A program made the position numbers and the translations under genes. Under the pieces are notes generated by a model. That model had not been told where the DNA came from. It did no database searches and saw nothing but the letters and a program-made list of their open reading frames with translations. 53,709 bases of DNA, taken from positions 1-53,709 of the IMG/VR virus record IMGVR_UViG_3300036832_000640. The stretch is one strand, 5' to 3'. This DNA comes from a virus. Of the stretch, positions 14,776-24,618 are shown in pieces (within the stretch, counting starts at the first letter, position 1; each line of letters begins with the position of its first letter).

Positions 14776-16347
14776 TCATATCCGTGCCGCTGCTTTCCAT
14801 TGCGACAAACCATAATTGTTCACCGTTCCATCGCCGCTGACGAGATAGCTGGCACAATCACCCTCGCCGATTGTCAGGTTCGCGACGTTGCGATCCGCGA
14901 CGAAAACGCCGTTGACCTGTTGTTCCCCCAGCTTGCCGCTGGCTCCGGTTTGGTATGAATACCAAGTCATGGTTGGCACCACGCGCTTGCGAACCTTGAA
15001 TTTGATGGTGGGCGAGGAAAGCACAAAAATGCCACCAATAAGCGAGATGGAGGCGCCGCCAGCGTTTCCGGCAGTGCCCGGAATGACGCTGGCATCGTAA
15101 GACTTTTCAAAATATCGCTGGCTCAACTGCAACTCTTCTGGATACGGTCGCATGATGAATGGCAAGCGTTCGACACTCGGCGCAAAGCTGCCGGGAAAAA
15201 TCCCGAATCCAGTGACTTGAAAATAATCGCTGGTCGAAGCGAGCCCGTTGGTCTGACCGGCAATTCCGAAATTACCCGGTCCGCCCGTCGTTGCTGTCCA
15301 TGTATTCGGCGTGCCGCAGAAAGCCGAGTGCGCAGCAAAGCAAAGGATGACGCTGAGATTTGGCCCAATCCCCGGATACCAGCCGGTGCCGCCAGTATCG
15401 CCGGGGAAGGTCAGCGCTTTGAACTCGTAAGTGTTGGCAGCGTTGATCGTGAAGCTCTGCCGGTACTGTCTATTCCAGTCGCCATCATTGAGTGTGCAAG
15501 TATAATTGCCCGGCCTGAATCCCTTGATCGAAAATATCACGGTGACCGATGAGGCGGACGCGGTGCCGAACGCTAACGGCTGAACGCGATAGCCCTCCAT
15601 GCCCATATAAAAATAAAAGCCGTCGCCAGTACCCAAGGTTGGCTTCGGAGTAGTCACTTGCATTTTGAACGCGCGGATGAACCCCGGCGGCGCGTCGCTG
15701 ACTTGTTGCTGGGTCCCGGCCATGCCTGAACCGGCAAACCCTCCCCACATATTGCCGTCGAGCCCAAAAACCCCACCGGCGATGCTATGAGAGGTGCCGC
15801 ACCATTCCTGATCCACCTCCATCGAACCGTTGACCTGCATCCCGGTGTAAGCCAGTGCGTCATAGGGCGCGGCGTGAATGTTGGAGCGCGCCTGCTGACG
15901 CTGCGTCGCGTTGTAGGGCTGGGAGATGTCGCTGCGGACGCTGTTGTTGGTGATGAAGTTGGTGGTCGCCACTTGCGTGTCATCGGTACTGGCGGCCGGT
16001 GTGGGCGCGTGCGTAGCGGCACCGAAGGCACCACCGCCCGCCACCTTGAGCGCGGCGGCGCTGGTCGGCCCGGTCGCTGGCGTGGTGGAGGTGATCGTGA
16101 CGGTGTTGAAGGACACGTCGCCGCCAGCTCCGCCCGGTGGACCGGCTGGCCCCGGCGGCCCCGCTGGCCCCGGCGGTCCCGGCAAGCTCGCGCCCGGAGG
16201 CCCGACCGGACCGGGCGGACCAACCTCGCCGGTTTGAATGGTCTCGACGCCTTGATCGTCAGGCTGGATCACAATGGCCGGATCGTCCGGCTCGATGATG
16301 ATGATTACATCATTTGGTTCGGCGATGATCTCGACGTTGCTGGTCAT
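14776..16347 (-). CDS. tail fiber / receptor-binding protein with collagen-like stalk
   Basis: A 523-residue protein. The N-terminus is acidic and strand-rich, followed by a short Gly-x-Pro collagen-like stretch (about 45-80), a fiber shaft with 'ATTNFITNNSVRSDI', and a large C-terminal domain with 'NGSMEVDQE' and 'PEELQLSQRYFEKSYD'. The C-terminal half is homologous to that of the fiber at 52318-53505. Start at 16347 in an ATGA overlap. Likely binds the host surface. Confidence 0.82.
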   Translation of the reverse strand: MTSNVEIIAEPNDVIIIIEPDDPAIVIQPDDQGVETIQTGEVGPPGPVGPPGASLPGPPGPAGPPGPAGPPGGAGGDVSFNTVTITSTTPATGPTSAAALKVAGGGAFGAATHAPTPAASTDDTQVATTNFITNNSVRSDISQPYNATQRQQARSNIHAAPYDALAYTGMQVNGSMEVDQEWCGTSHSIAGGVFGLDGNMWGGFAGSGMAGTQQQVSDAPPGFIRAFKMQVTTPKPTLGTGDGFYFYMGMEGYRVQPLAFGTASASSVTVIFSIKGFRPGNYTCTLNDGDWNRQYRQSFTINAANTYEFKALTFPGDTGGTGWYPGIGPNLSVILCFAAHSAFCGTPNTWTATTGGPGNFGIAGQTNGLASTSDYFQVTGFGIFPGSFAPSVERLPFIMRPYPEELQLSQRYFEKSYDASVIPGTAGNAGGASISLIGGIFVLSSPTIKFKVRKRVVPTMTWYSYQTGASGKLGEQQVNGVFVADRNVANLTIGEGDCASYLVSGDGTVNNYGLSQWKAAARI

Positions 16348-16691
16348 CGAGTCGGCCCCGCATTGTTGGTGAAGGTGCCTGACCACAATCTGACCTTCAT
16401 GCCATCGTCGCGGGTCATGATGTTCGAATGAACGAAATCGCCGGTCGCAAGATGCTCAAGCGCGTTCTGCGTGATCAAAAGTGAGAATGTGCCCTGCAGC
16501 GCGTCAACCATCACGAAGTCGCCGGTATCACTGGCCAAGCGCAGCACCGCCGCCGCATCGTCGGCATTACGGCGCAGCATCATTTCCAGCGAAGAACCAA
16601 TCAAGCTGACCGGGAAGCCATCCACCGTGACGTACTGAAACACCCGATAGAAATCCGCGTCGTTGCTGGTGGTGATATTGACAATGGCCAT
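16344..16691 (-). CDS. baseplate/fiber-associated beta protein (BppU-like)
   Basis: A 115-residue, all-beta protein. It resembles the one at 49054-49446: both have an N-terminal strand pattern, a Ser/Asp-rich 'ADD..VLRL' or 'QWALMTAN' segment and a 'G.F...I' core, like the N-domain of lactococcal BppU upper baseplate proteins. It precedes the fiber gene with an ATGA overlap. Fiber attachment is the likely role. Confidence 0.6.
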   Translation of the reverse strand: MAIVNITTSNDADFYRVFQYVTVDGFPVSLIGSSLEMMLRRNADDAAAVLRLASDTGDFVMVDALQGTFSLLITQNALEHLATGDFVHSNIMTRDDGMKVRLWSGTFTNNAGPTR

Positions 16692-16700
16692 GATCGAACC

Positions 16701-17297
16701 CTATGCGTATGCGGCGTCGATCTGTTCGAGCGTGGTGATGGTCCCGTTGTCGATCTCGGTATTGGTGCTCGCCGAAATCGTGAAGCAGTTCTCGATATGA
16801 GTTTGTAGATCGTTGCTCATGGCGAGGACATCGTTCGAGTTCAGTTGCACGATGCTGTCGTCGGCAAAATGCCAGAACGGATTGTAGGTCGTGGTCTTGT
16901 CGATGGCCATCAGCTTGGCGCCGTTGATCTTGGCCTGCGAGCGATCATCGGTCTTGATCGGCTGGCCTGCAGTCAGCGTCACGCCGCCCTGCTCCTTCGC
17001 CCAGCGCTTGTTTTCGGAATAGGCTTTCAGTTGATCCGTGGTGTAGGTGGTCGGCGTCGGCTGGATGAAGGACGACGAGTTCAGCAACCATGCGGGCAGC
17101 GCCGAGCCGCGATTGCGAAGCACCTCGGCCAGCTCGCTTTCATTCAGAATTGTAGAAACCGATCCACCGGCATCCGTCCATTTTATGTAATCCGCATTGT
17201 CAACAGGCACCATCGTGTTGCTGGCGCTCTGATAGATGTCAGAGGTCGATCCGCCGATGATCCAATAGTGGTCTGCAATGTTGAGGTACAGCGTCAT
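16701..17297 (-). CDS. tail fiber-associated / assembly protein (DUF4376-like)
   Basis: A 198-residue protein. The C-terminal half has 'RWAKEQGGVTL', 'IKTDDRSQAKINGA' and 'FWHFADDSIVQLNSNDVLAMSNDLQTHIENCF', the pattern of the DUF4376 domain seen in tail fiber assembly proteins. Overlaps the upstream spike gene by ATGA. Confidence 0.72.
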   Translation of the reverse strand: MTLYLNIADHYWIIGGSTSDIYQSASNTMVPVDNADYIKWTDAGGSVSTILNESELAEVLRNRGSALPAWLLNSSSFIQPTPTTYTTDQLKAYSENKRWAKEQGGVTLTAGQPIKTDDRSQAKINGAKLMAIDKTTTYNPFWHFADDSIVQLNSNDVLAMSNDLQTHIENCFTISASTNTEIDNGTITTLEQIDAAYA

Positions 17298-18598
17298 CCG
17301 TATTGTCCTCCGTTATTAGTTGTGCCAGCAAGGGTGCCCGGCAGATACGATGCCCCGCCGCCAAAAGTCTCAACGATCCCGTTGATGTTGGCGTTGTACT
17401 TACGACCGCTGACATTGGCAGCGCCGGTGATGCTGCTGTATTTCAAGGTCACCACGCCACCATCTGAAGCGTTGGCCCAGTTTTGCACGTTAATCGGAGC
17501 TGTAATGTTCACAGTCGGCAACGTCGGAATTGGTTCGCTGAAAACAGCACCGTTGCCAGACGCAAAACAGTGGTCGCCGCCCAAGGGCGATCCGCTGACG
17601 GTGATTGGTCCCCAGAATTGAATTTGGCCATTGTTGCCAGCGACCATGTGGCCAGCCGCGACGTTGCCGAAATTCATAGCGTCAACATCAAACTCGCCAC
17701 CGTTGAAGCCCGAATAAATCGCGTGCCCCGGATCACCACCCTGCGGACCATCGACCAGAAGTCTGAAGCCGTTGGCACGATAATGGCCACCGTTCGCGTG
17801 CATGAAGGCCGTGCCAGCGGTGGAATGAATGATGCAGTTGGCTGGCGTTGTGGGGTTGCCGGTAATGAAGATGGTGCCAGAACCGTTGGGTGTGCGTAAA
17901 TTGAGTGACGTGCTGAAATACGTTCCATCCGCAACGTGGATGGTAAAATACCAGCCGCCAAGATTGAATTTGGGTACTTGGTCGAGCGCCTTCTGAATCG
18001 TCTTGAAGGGGCCGCCCATCACGCCGGTAATGGTCGGTGTCGTACCATCATAAAGCGTATCGCTGCCGATGGCGTCATTGACGTATAGGTCACGCGGCTG
18101 CGTCAAACTCACGATCGTGCCGGGCGGCCCGCCGGAGATGAGTTGGAAGCGGGTGCCGTCATAGGCAACCTCGATCATTTCCCCGGCCAGCAATTCCCAC
18201 GGATTTAATGGCGTGAGGTCGAGATGCACCAGCGGCTTCGCGCCAAGCCCGCTGACGTTGAGCGTCACTTGCGAGGTGTTGGGATAAGTCATCTTGATAA
18301 TGAAGCGCTGGCCCAGCGCATAAGCCGCAATCGGCTGTGTCGGGGTTATCGCAATCGCGTTGATGGCGCCGACATCGAGGCCGTAGTTGACGATGCCGCT
18401 CTGCACCGCGCGCGTGAGCTGAAAGAGGTCGGCATTTGTTGGCGTGAAATTGTTTCGCGTGATGAAATTGACGATCTCACGCTGCGGATACTCAATCGAT
18501 GCGGCAGGCGGAATCGATCCCATCGTGCCAGTCGATGGATTGCCGTTGATATACGGAGCATTTGGGTCAGATACGCCGTAAGGTTGGTTGTAGAGCAT
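17294..18598 (-). CDS. tail spike with beta-helix fold
   Basis: A 434-residue protein. Residues 1-155 look like a virion-attachment head ('PPAASIEYPQREIVNFI' and 'LTPLNPWELLAGEMIEVAYDGTRFQL', usual in phage fibers). From about residue 165 'RDLYVNDAIGSDTLYDGT' and 'GPFKTIQKALDQVPKF' start a pectate-lyase-like right-handed beta-helix of Gly/Asn-rich coils. It may be a polysaccharide-binding or degrading spike; catalytic residues are not obvious. Confidence 0.8.
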   Translation of the reverse strand: MLYNQPYGVSDPNAPYINGNPSTGTMGSIPPAASIEYPQREIVNFITRNNFTPTNADLFQLTRAVQSGIVNYGLDVGAINAIAITPTQPIAAYALGQRFIIKMTYPNTSQVTLNVSGLGAKPLVHLDLTPLNPWELLAGEMIEVAYDGTRFQLISGGPPGTIVSLTQPRDLYVNDAIGSDTLYDGTTPTITGVMGGPFKTIQKALDQVPKFNLGGWYFTIHVADGTYFSTSLNLRTPNGSGTIFITGNPTTPANCIIHSTAGTAFMHANGGHYRANGFRLLVDGPQGGDPGHAIYSGFNGGEFDVDAMNFGNVAAGHMVAGNNGQIQFWGPITVSGSPLGGDHCFASGNGAVFSEPIPTLPTVNITAPINVQNWANASDGGVVTLKYSSITGAANVSGRKYNANINGIVETFGGGASYLPGTLAGTTNNGGQYG

Positions 18599-18628
18599 GG
18601 AACAGCCCTCTTCAGGTTGTAAAGACTT

Positions 18629-19507
18629 TTAAGGTGTGCCAGCAAACTCGCCGCCGGTTTGCAGCCCGCTATAATCGAAGATGATTTTGGTATGGGCTGG
18701 TTTCCAACGATTCAGCAGGCATTCGAGATCGTCAGCGACACCGATGCGTAAATGCGGATCGACACCGCATTGACCTGACGTGCAGCGAAACCAGACCAGC
18801 TTCGCCAGCGCGACATACACAGTCCAGTAACAGCGGTTCTCGGGTGGCCCCAAGCCGTAGGACGCCCATTCCGACTCCGTGCCATCGGTCGGCACATAAG
18901 CGTCGCCCTTGACGTCCATGACGTACTGACCCCAGACAGTACGCATCGGCGCTGGCGGAGCGCCATAAACGCGACTGTCGCCGCAACAATCGATGCCAAC
19001 CACCCAGACCCGATATTCCTTGATGGTGATGGTGTAGCCAATCGAAGCCGCGACCCCGATGAAGAACTCGCGCGAGGCGCCGCCAATCATCGTCATCCGC
19101 TGCAGCAGCGCTTGCTGACGCTCGCCAATGGTCAACGGCGCGGTATAGCAGGGATCAGGCAGGCCCCAGTTGCGTTCCCAGTCGGGCAGCAGGCCGTAAA
19201 GCTGGGTTGGCGGTTGTGGCGGCAACGTCAGGCGCGGATCGCTCTCGCGCTCCAGCAGATCGGCGGCGACACCATCGACGTCGCCCCAGTAGTCGGAAAG
19301 GCCGCGGCAGGTGAGATCGAGCGTGGTGCCGGGGTCTTTTGGCCATGCCTGCCCCTGCGGCAGCAAAGTCAGGAAGACGGTGCCGTAGTCGTCGCCATCG
19401 CGGCGAATGTGGCGATCGCCCTGTTTAATGGTGGGCGGCGCAGGCGGAAGAGGGTCTAGCTGAAAGACATTGAACTGAAAGACAGTTGGTTGAAAAATAC
19501 CGGCCAT
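18629..19507 (-). CDS. Mu gp48-like baseplate/tail protein (DUF2313)
   Basis: A 292-residue protein. 'LLPQGQAWPKDPGTTL', 'DLLERESDPRLTLPPQPP.LYGLLPDWERNWGLPDPC' and 'ERQQALLQRMTMIGGAS' are signatures of the YmfQ/DUF2313 (Mu gp48, tail protein I-like) family that links fibers to the baseplate wedge. It is long for the family, with a Cys-rich C-terminal half. In Mu this gene directly follows gp47; here a fiber gene stands between. Confidence 0.82.
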   Translation of the reverse strand: MAGIFQPTVFQFNVFQLDPLPPAPPTIKQGDRHIRRDGDDYGTVFLTLLPQGQAWPKDPGTTLDLTCRGLSDYWGDVDGVAADLLERESDPRLTLPPQPPTQLYGLLPDWERNWGLPDPCYTAPLTIGERQQALLQRMTMIGGASREFFIGVAASIGYTITIKEYRVWVVGIDCCGDSRVYGAPPAPMRTVWGQYVMDVKGDAYVPTDGTESEWASYGLGPPENRCYWTVYVALAKLVWFRCTSGQCGVDPHLRIGVADDLECLLNRWKPAHTKIIFDYSGLQTGGEFAGTP

Positions 19508-19513
19508 CTGAGC

Positions 19514-20323
19514 TTATGGGATGTCGTCGGCGATCAGGTAGCTGCCACGCTTGGCAGTCGTTGCTGTACCGTTGCTGGTATTTTGCGCCATCCGAACGGT
19601 GAGAGTTCCTGCCAAGTTGACCGTGATGGTGCCGGAAATGCGGACGACAATGCCTGCCGTTTCCGTGGTGAGCGTCGAGCCGACTGCAGTCCCCAGCGCC
19701 GTGGCATTGCCCTTACCCTTGATTGCGTTGTCGGCAATCGTGTAGCCGGTGTACTGGATCGCCGTGGCGGTGCATGTGCCGCCGATAGCGGCTTGCACGC
19801 CGCCCGCCGCCGCATCGGTGACGAACAGCTCCGCCACGAATGTGTAGGTTCTGCCTGCTGCGACGTTGATGCTCAGACCTGTGACGTCGACGAGGGCGGT
19901 TGAAGACGTAACGGGGAAATCGCTCGCGACGCGGGCTTGGGTCGCATCGCCGGGCGCTGCCCATGTGCCGTCACCTCGCCAGTAGGTCAGCGAGGATGCG
20001 CCTGCCCCACCGTTGAGATTGCCAACGGGCAGATTGCCGCTGACGTGAGTCGCAAGACCGATCTTGCCCCATGACGGCGGCACACCGACACCGCCGGAAA
20101 TCAGCGCGTTTCCGGCGACGACATCCGGCAGAGAAGTCAATGCAGCAGCCCCGCTGGCAACAAGGAGATCGCCAATGGTGTAGGACACCAGTCCCGTACC
20201 GCCTTGCGCTACTGATAGCGCGCCGCTCAAAGTATGCTGGGCGTTCCATTCATCCGAGCCGATCGGATATGTTGGGTCATCGGGGACAGCGACAACAGTC
20301 GCATGTGTAATTGAAAGCGGCAT
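19514..20323 (-). CDS. fiber/decoration protein between gp47 and gp48
   Basis: A 269-residue protein. '[23 protein letters not shown]' is a common start of phage fiber and baseplate-decoration proteins; the C-terminal 140 residues form a jelly-roll-like beta domain ('[19 protein letters not shown]'). Its insertion between gp47 and gp48 is not standard. An adsorption or stabilising role is inferred. Confidence 0.72.
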   Translation of the reverse strand: MPLSITHATVVAVPDDPTYPIGSDEWNAQHTLSGALSVAQGGTGLVSYTIGDLLVASGAAALTSLPDVVAGNALISGGVGVPPSWGKIGLATHVSGNLPVGNLNGGAGASSLTYWRGDGTWAAPGDATQARVASDFPVTSSTALVDVTGLSINVAAGRTYTFVAELFVTDAAAGGVQAAIGGTCTATAIQYTGYTIADNAIKGKGNATALGTAVGSTLTTETAGIVVRISGTITVNLAGTLTVRMAQNTSNGTATTAKRGSYLIADDIP

Positions 20324-20331
20324 CAGGTCAC

Positions 20332-21399
20332 CTATTCAAACAACAGCGTACCGAGCACAGCCATGGTCCCAAGATTGGGCATGACCGCGTCGTCGGTTGT
20401 CACCAGCGTGAAGGACTCGACGCCGGGCGTGTTCATGACCGCGTAGGAAATCCACGCCGCATAGATGGTCTGGCCGGGATGCGCCAGCTCGCGCAGCATG
20501 GTGCGAATACTGGCCTCGGCGGCAGCTTGGGCTTCGGCAGTGTCCGGCATCAGGTCTTGGATGGTGACGTCGACGAACTGCTTGATCGGCGCCAGCACAT
20601 AGCAATCCTTGACCGTCACCGGCCGCTTTTGGTCTATGTAGTCCTGCACCGCGTAGACGTCCGTCTGGATCGGCCAGCCGTCGTCACTGGCGCGCAGCTC
20701 GTCCATCAGGAACCGCACGGTGATGGTGCCGAGACCCTGCTCCGGCGCCGCCCATGCCCGCGTCACACCGGGCACTGCCAGCGCCCAAGTGATGTAGTCG
20801 GCTTCCGAGCCACCCATCGCCGGATTGCGAATCCGGTGCAGGATGCGGGCGCGCAGATCGTCGTCGTTTTCGGTGTCGGTGCCGCCGATCATCTCCACAA
20901 CTGTGACCGCGGCATCGGCGCCGGGGACATTCACGCCAAGTGTGTCGCCCAGTTGGAGATTGCCGAGGGCGCCGGGGTCAAGCGCGCGCGCGGAAGCGTT
21001 GGTCGGACCGCTGCCAATCGTGATCGCGGCGGTGGTTTCGTAGCCGACCTGCTGCCCAGTGAGCTGCGTGAATATTGGAACGACGGTGCCGTTGATCCCG
21101 GTAAAGGTCACCATGCCTTGCGCAAAGGTGGCCTGCTTGCGGCCGAGAGAATTATCGGAATTGACCAGCCAGATTGCGCCGTGCCGGTCGAGCCATTCGG
21201 TCTCCGCCGTATCGGGCAGCAACTGCAACGCCAGCCAGTCGATATACTGCAGCGTGAGATGGCATAGTCCTCCCTGCGCGTCGGAAATTACGCGCAGCAC
21301 CGAATTGGGCACACTGGCATCGGCTCCGGGGAGCCTGCCGCGCACGTTGTCGCGGACAATGCCGCGAACATCTTTTAGAGTAGGAGTGGACCATGGCAT
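20332..21399 (-). CDS. baseplate wedge protein J (Mu gp47 family)
   Basis: A 355-residue protein with the baseplate_J core: '[12 protein letters not shown]', '[18 protein letters not shown]', '[14 protein letters not shown]' and '[33 protein letters not shown]'. It forms the baseplate wedge in contractile tails. Full length for the family, in the right place after gp46. Confidence 0.92.
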   Translation of the reverse strand: MPWSTPTLKDVRGIVRDNVRGRLPGADASVPNSVLRVISDAQGGLCHLTLQYIDWLALQLLPDTAETEWLDRHGAIWLVNSDNSLGRKQATFAQGMVTFTGINGTVVPIFTQLTGQQVGYETTAAITIGSGPTNASARALDPGALGNLQLGDTLGVNVPGADAAVTVVEMIGGTDTENDDDLRARILHRIRNPAMGGSEADYITWALAVPGVTRAWAAPEQGLGTITVRFLMDELRASDDGWPIQTDVYAVQDYIDQKRPVTVKDCYVLAPIKQFVDVTIQDLMPDTAEAQAAAEASIRTMLRELAHPGQTIYAAWISYAVMNTPGVESFTLVTTDDAVMPNLGTMAVLGTLLFE

Positions 21400-21426
21400 C
21401 GCTGTTCCGAAACCTTTCTATTTTTT

Positions 21427-21933
21427 CTAGGCCGCCGCCTCGATTTCGTCCCACAGCACCTGAAAGCGTAACTCGACGGGGTTTTTGGGGCCGCGATAAA
21501 GCACGACGTAAGCGTCGATCCGTTCAATCCCGACGCGCGCCACCTGCACATCGAAACTGCTGGCGATTTTCATATCGATGAACGGCTGAATGGATTCCCG
21601 AATGTAGTGTTCGACACGAGCGACGGTCGCGCCTTCAACGTCTTCGGGTCCCACGATCTTGGTGCGTTTGAGCAGCCACAGCCGCGTCCCGATCGGCCAG
21701 CCGTCGAACAGCTCCTCGGCATCCAGATCACCCCACCAGCCCGCGCGGTCGGTCGAATCCGGGTCCGGCAGAATGTCGTCAGGCTGCGCCAGCCGATCAG
21801 TGCCGAGCGCCACGATCACAGCGCTCGCCAGCGCCTGCGAATCGTCCAGCGTGCCGTCGTTTAACAGGGACCAGTCGACGCTGATCGAATAGCGCGGCCA
21901 GCGCGTGTCCTGTATGAGCCGGATGTCCGGCAT
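21427..21933 (-). CDS. baseplate protein W/gp25-like (Mu gp46)
   Basis: A 168-residue protein with 'MPDIRLIQDTRWP', 'LDDSQALASAVIVALGTDRLA' and 'DRAGWWGDL', the pattern of Mu gp46/GPW_gp25 proteins that trigger sheath contraction in the wedge. ATG at 21933 follows the upstream stop after one base (TAAATG). The longer frame to 21996 is not used. Confidence 0.85.
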   Translation of the reverse strand: MPDIRLIQDTRWPRYSISVDWSLLNDGTLDDSQALASAVIVALGTDRLAQPDDILPDPDSTDRAGWWGDLDAEELFDGWPIGTRLWLLKRTKIVGPEDVEGATVARVEHYIRESIQPFIDMKIASSFDVQVARVGIERIDAYVVLYRGPKNPVELRFQVLWDEIEAAA

Positions 21934-21934
21934 T

Positions 21935-22804
21935 TTAGGGTTCTTGATCCAGCGAGGTCGGCGGTCCCGGATTCGGCGCATTGACCAGCACCGCACCGTC
22001 GCCGGATGATTGCGTGGTCATGCCGACGCCGCCGTTGACACCGTAGACCGGGTGCGAGGCGTTCTCGCTGCCCACCCTGACCTCGCCGATGAAAACCCAC
22101 CGCTTGGCCTGCTTGTCGTAGTAGCCGACCACGTCGTCGCCGGAGCGAAACTCGATCCGCTTCTTGCTGACGCGCACTTCGAGGTTGACGGTATCGCCCT
22201 CGTGCTTGAAGTCCTGCGCGCTCTGGCCGCCGCTTTGCTGCCCGGCCGCTCCGGACGAGCCACCTGCCTGCCCTCGCTTTTTGCGCTCCTGCTTTTTCTT
22301 CTCGACGTGTCGCAGCGAGACGAAGCGCTCGGTCTGCTGTTGACCACCGCTGCTATCGCGCGCGCTTGCACCACCGCCGCCGCTCTGGCTCTGTTGCTTG
22401 TCTTCCGGATTGTCGTTGGTCAAGACGTAGACGCCGGTGCGTCGCAGCAGCGTCATCTGGGCGAGATCGTCATACTGCGCATTCTCGCCGGGCTTCAACC
22501 CCATCGGCCGATAGCGCCGATCGTCCATCACCGCACAAAAGTTCGACGTGCGGTTGCCGCCGAAATACGACATGAAGCCTTCGGCGCAGTCCTCGATCTC
22601 GCCGTTCTGGCCCTTGGTCGCGGGTCGCACCACGCTTGAAAAGCCGTAGTTTTGTGGGCACTCGACGGCCTCCCGGCCTTCGCCCAGTTGAGAGCCCTTC
22701 ATCTGCTGCATCATCTTGTCGTCGTCGATGGTGTCGATCAGCGAGCGCGCGCCGCCGCTGGTGTAGCCAACAAAACCTGCCGTCAACGGTGTCTGTCTGT
22801 ACAT
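21935..22804 (-). CDS. baseplate spike protein V (Mu gp45 family)
   Basis: A 289-residue protein. The OB-like N-terminal part includes 'PQNYGFSSVVRPA' and 'CAVMDDRRYRPMGLKPGENAQYDD', followed by a low-complexity Gly/Ser/Gln linker (about 135-205) and a C-terminal beta region ('VNLEVRVSKKRIEFRSGDDVVGYYDKQAKRWVF'). In Mu this protein forms the membrane-piercing spike. The long Ser/Gly/Gln linker is unusual for the family. Confidence 0.85.
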   Translation of the reverse strand: MYRQTPLTAGFVGYTSGGARSLIDTIDDDKMMQQMKGSQLGEGREAVECPQNYGFSSVVRPATKGQNGEIEDCAEGFMSYFGGNRTSNFCAVMDDRRYRPMGLKPGENAQYDDLAQMTLLRRTGVYVLTNDNPEDKQQSQSGGGGASARDSSGGQQQTERFVSLRHVEKKKQERKKRGQAGGSSGAAGQQSGGQSAQDFKHEGDTVNLEVRVSKKRIEFRSGDDVVGYYDKQAKRWVFIGEVRVGSENASHPVYGVNGGVGMTTQSSGDGAVLVNAPNPGPPTSLDQEP

Positions 22805-22824
22805 GGCTCTCTCTTTTTAGGTTT

Positions 22825-23940
22825 TTACATCGGCTGAACTTGCGTGATGTCCGGCGCAACGGTCACGGGATCGGCGTCGGCCGGATTGCCTATTCCGGCA
22901 AATGGCTTGTCCGACAGCATCCACGGCATCACCAGTTCAAGCACCGTCGTCGTGCCGCCCTGATTGTCCTGCTGGAATGTCGCGGTCTGGATTTTCATGA
23001 CGAACTTGAGCATCGCCATTGGCGCGTTGACATTGACGTCGTCTCCGGTGCGCCACAGATTGACGCCGTCGCGCAGCCAGCCCTGCACGGTGACGAAGGC
23101 GCGGACCAGCGTCCCGTCGCGGAATTTCAACTCGTGATAAACCCGCCGCTGCACTTCGGTGATATTCATCACCGGGTGCTCCAAAACCGTCTGAACGAAT
23201 TTGTAATAGCCCTTGTAGTAACCGCTCTTAACCTCGGCTTCCATCTTGGCTGCTTGAGCCGGGCTGAGTTCTTCAGCGTTGGAGCCTTGACCGACGGCGT
23301 TGTAGATGGCCGCCATCATCTCGTTCGAGATGATGCACTGCATCTTCTTGATGTTCTTGCCCTCGACCAAATCCTGATTCGGACTATAGGAATGGTCGCC
23401 GATCAGCAGCATATTGCCGAGTTCATCCGAGCCGAGTGTGGCGCCGCGCATTCGGCACAACTTGTCACAAAAGTCGAACACCGTTTCGCCCGGCTGCGCC
23501 TGACACTTCGGGAACGGCGTCGGATCAGCAGTGCCAACCGGCAGCACGGCCACGCCGTATTCTCCATAGGCCTTGCTACACGCCCCCTGCACCGTCATGC
23601 CGTCGAAATTCGCTTTCTTGACGGGAACGCTCGACGTGCCAGCCGCCCACGTTCTGCCAGCGCCAGACAGCTCAACCTGATGGTTGTTGGCGTCATAGGC
23701 GGTCTGTCGCGTGAGAATGATTCCGGTGACCCCGAGCTGACCGCCGAGTTTGATCGTGCAAGAGTCTCCGGGCTTGAATTGCAGCGCCCCCCATTGCGCG
23801 GGAACGGGCGAGTATTCCGCGGCGGTAAAGCGAAACAGCGGCCAGCCATCGGACCAGCGAGTCTGGACCCAGACCGTTTCCCAGTCCTCGAATATACTGT
23901 CGTTGACTATGAGCTGCGCGACTTCCTGTGGATTCGGCAT
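22825..23940 (-). CDS. baseplate hub protein (Mu gpP/gp44 family)
   Basis: A 371-residue protein. 'LIVNDSIFEDWETVWVQTRW', 'ALQFKPGDSCTIKLGGQLG.TG.I..RQTAYDANNHQVELSGAGRT' and 'VFDFCDKLCRMRGATLGSDELGNMLLIG' fit the gp27-like hub of Mu-type tails. In order between gpN and gp45. Full length. Confidence 0.9.
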   Translation of the reverse strand: MPNPQEVAQLIVNDSIFEDWETVWVQTRWSDGWPLFRFTAAEYSPVPAQWGALQFKPGDSCTIKLGGQLGVTGIILTRQTAYDANNHQVELSGAGRTWAAGTSSVPVKKANFDGMTVQGACSKAYGEYGVAVLPVGTADPTPFPKCQAQPGETVFDFCDKLCRMRGATLGSDELGNMLLIGDHSYSPNQDLVEGKNIKKMQCIISNEMMAAIYNAVGQGSNAEELSPAQAAKMEAEVKSGYYKGYYKFVQTVLEHPVMNITEVQRRVYHELKFRDGTLVRAFVTVQGWLRDGVNLWRTGDDVNVNAPMAMLKFVMKIQTATFQQDNQGGTTTVLELVMPWMLSDKPFAGIGNPADADPVTVAPDITQVQPM

Positions 23941-23943
23941 AAG

Positions 23944-24618
23944 CTAAAACGACAGGGCTCGCCCTTGACGAGGTGGAAATGCGGGATGCACGACCTTGTT
24001 TTCTGCGCGGAGCTGATCGGCGCGACTGGCGTCGGCATAGAGACGGTAAGACTGGACCAGCGTCGGACGGATTGCCGCGAACTTGAAATCGAGCATCTGC
24101 GGCAATGGTCGTGCGGTCTCGTACAGGAAAAACAGCACCGCGGCGTGCAACGCGATCAGCGTTCGATAAGCCAGCAGCGCCATCGCGTCCGCAGCCACCT
24201 CTTCGGCGGCGAGGAACGCATCGTTTAGCTGCAGCCGAACGCTATCGACATCCTCGCGGCTGGTGAATGTGGCGGCGATTACCGCCAAGCTCATTTGCTG
24301 CAGGCTGAACAAGATGCAGGACTGCGCCATCAACACGGCGATCAAGGACACCGGAGTTTCGGCGACAAGCGCCTCGTAGATTCTGTTGAACTCATCCAGC
24401 GTGGCCCCGGTGACTCTGGCCTGATCAAAGCAATAGGCGAGCTTGGGGGCAATGATGTTGGCGATGATGTAATTCTCGGCGTTGCTGACCATGTCGCCGC
24501 AGGCGCGCCGCAAATCGGAGCCGGAACGACCGACTTGTTCGTTTGATGTCGCGACCAGCATTTCAGTCGCGACGCGGACAATATCGGCGGCTTCGGTGAC
24601 CTCATGAATTGGGATCAT
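23944..24618 (-). CDS. gpN-like protein, C-terminal half (split gene)
   Basis: A 224-residue, largely helical protein. Its end, 'RADQLRAENKVVHPAFPPRQGRALSF', matches the usual C-terminus of Mu gpN/DNA-circularisation-type tail proteins, whose N-terminal half is the separate gene just upstream (24615-25232). The two overlap by ATGA, so they are translated in tandem as separate chains. Confidence 0.78.
   Translation of the reverse strand: MIPIHEVTEAADIVRVATEMLVATSNEQVGRSGSDLRRACGDMVSNAENYIIANIIAPKLAYCFDQARVTGATLDEFNRIYEALVAETPVSLIAVLMAQSCILFSLQQMSLAVIAATFTSREDVDSVRLQLNDAFLAAEEVAADAMALLAYRTLIALHAAVLFFLYETARPLPQMLDFKFAAIRPTLVQSYRLYADASRADQLRAENKVVHPAFPPRQGRALSF

Noticed and set aside
22636-24228. 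530-codon plus-strand frame opposite the baseplate genes
   Set aside because: High-GC antisense shadow of the gpP, gp45 and gpN genes, which have clear families, order and ribosome sites.
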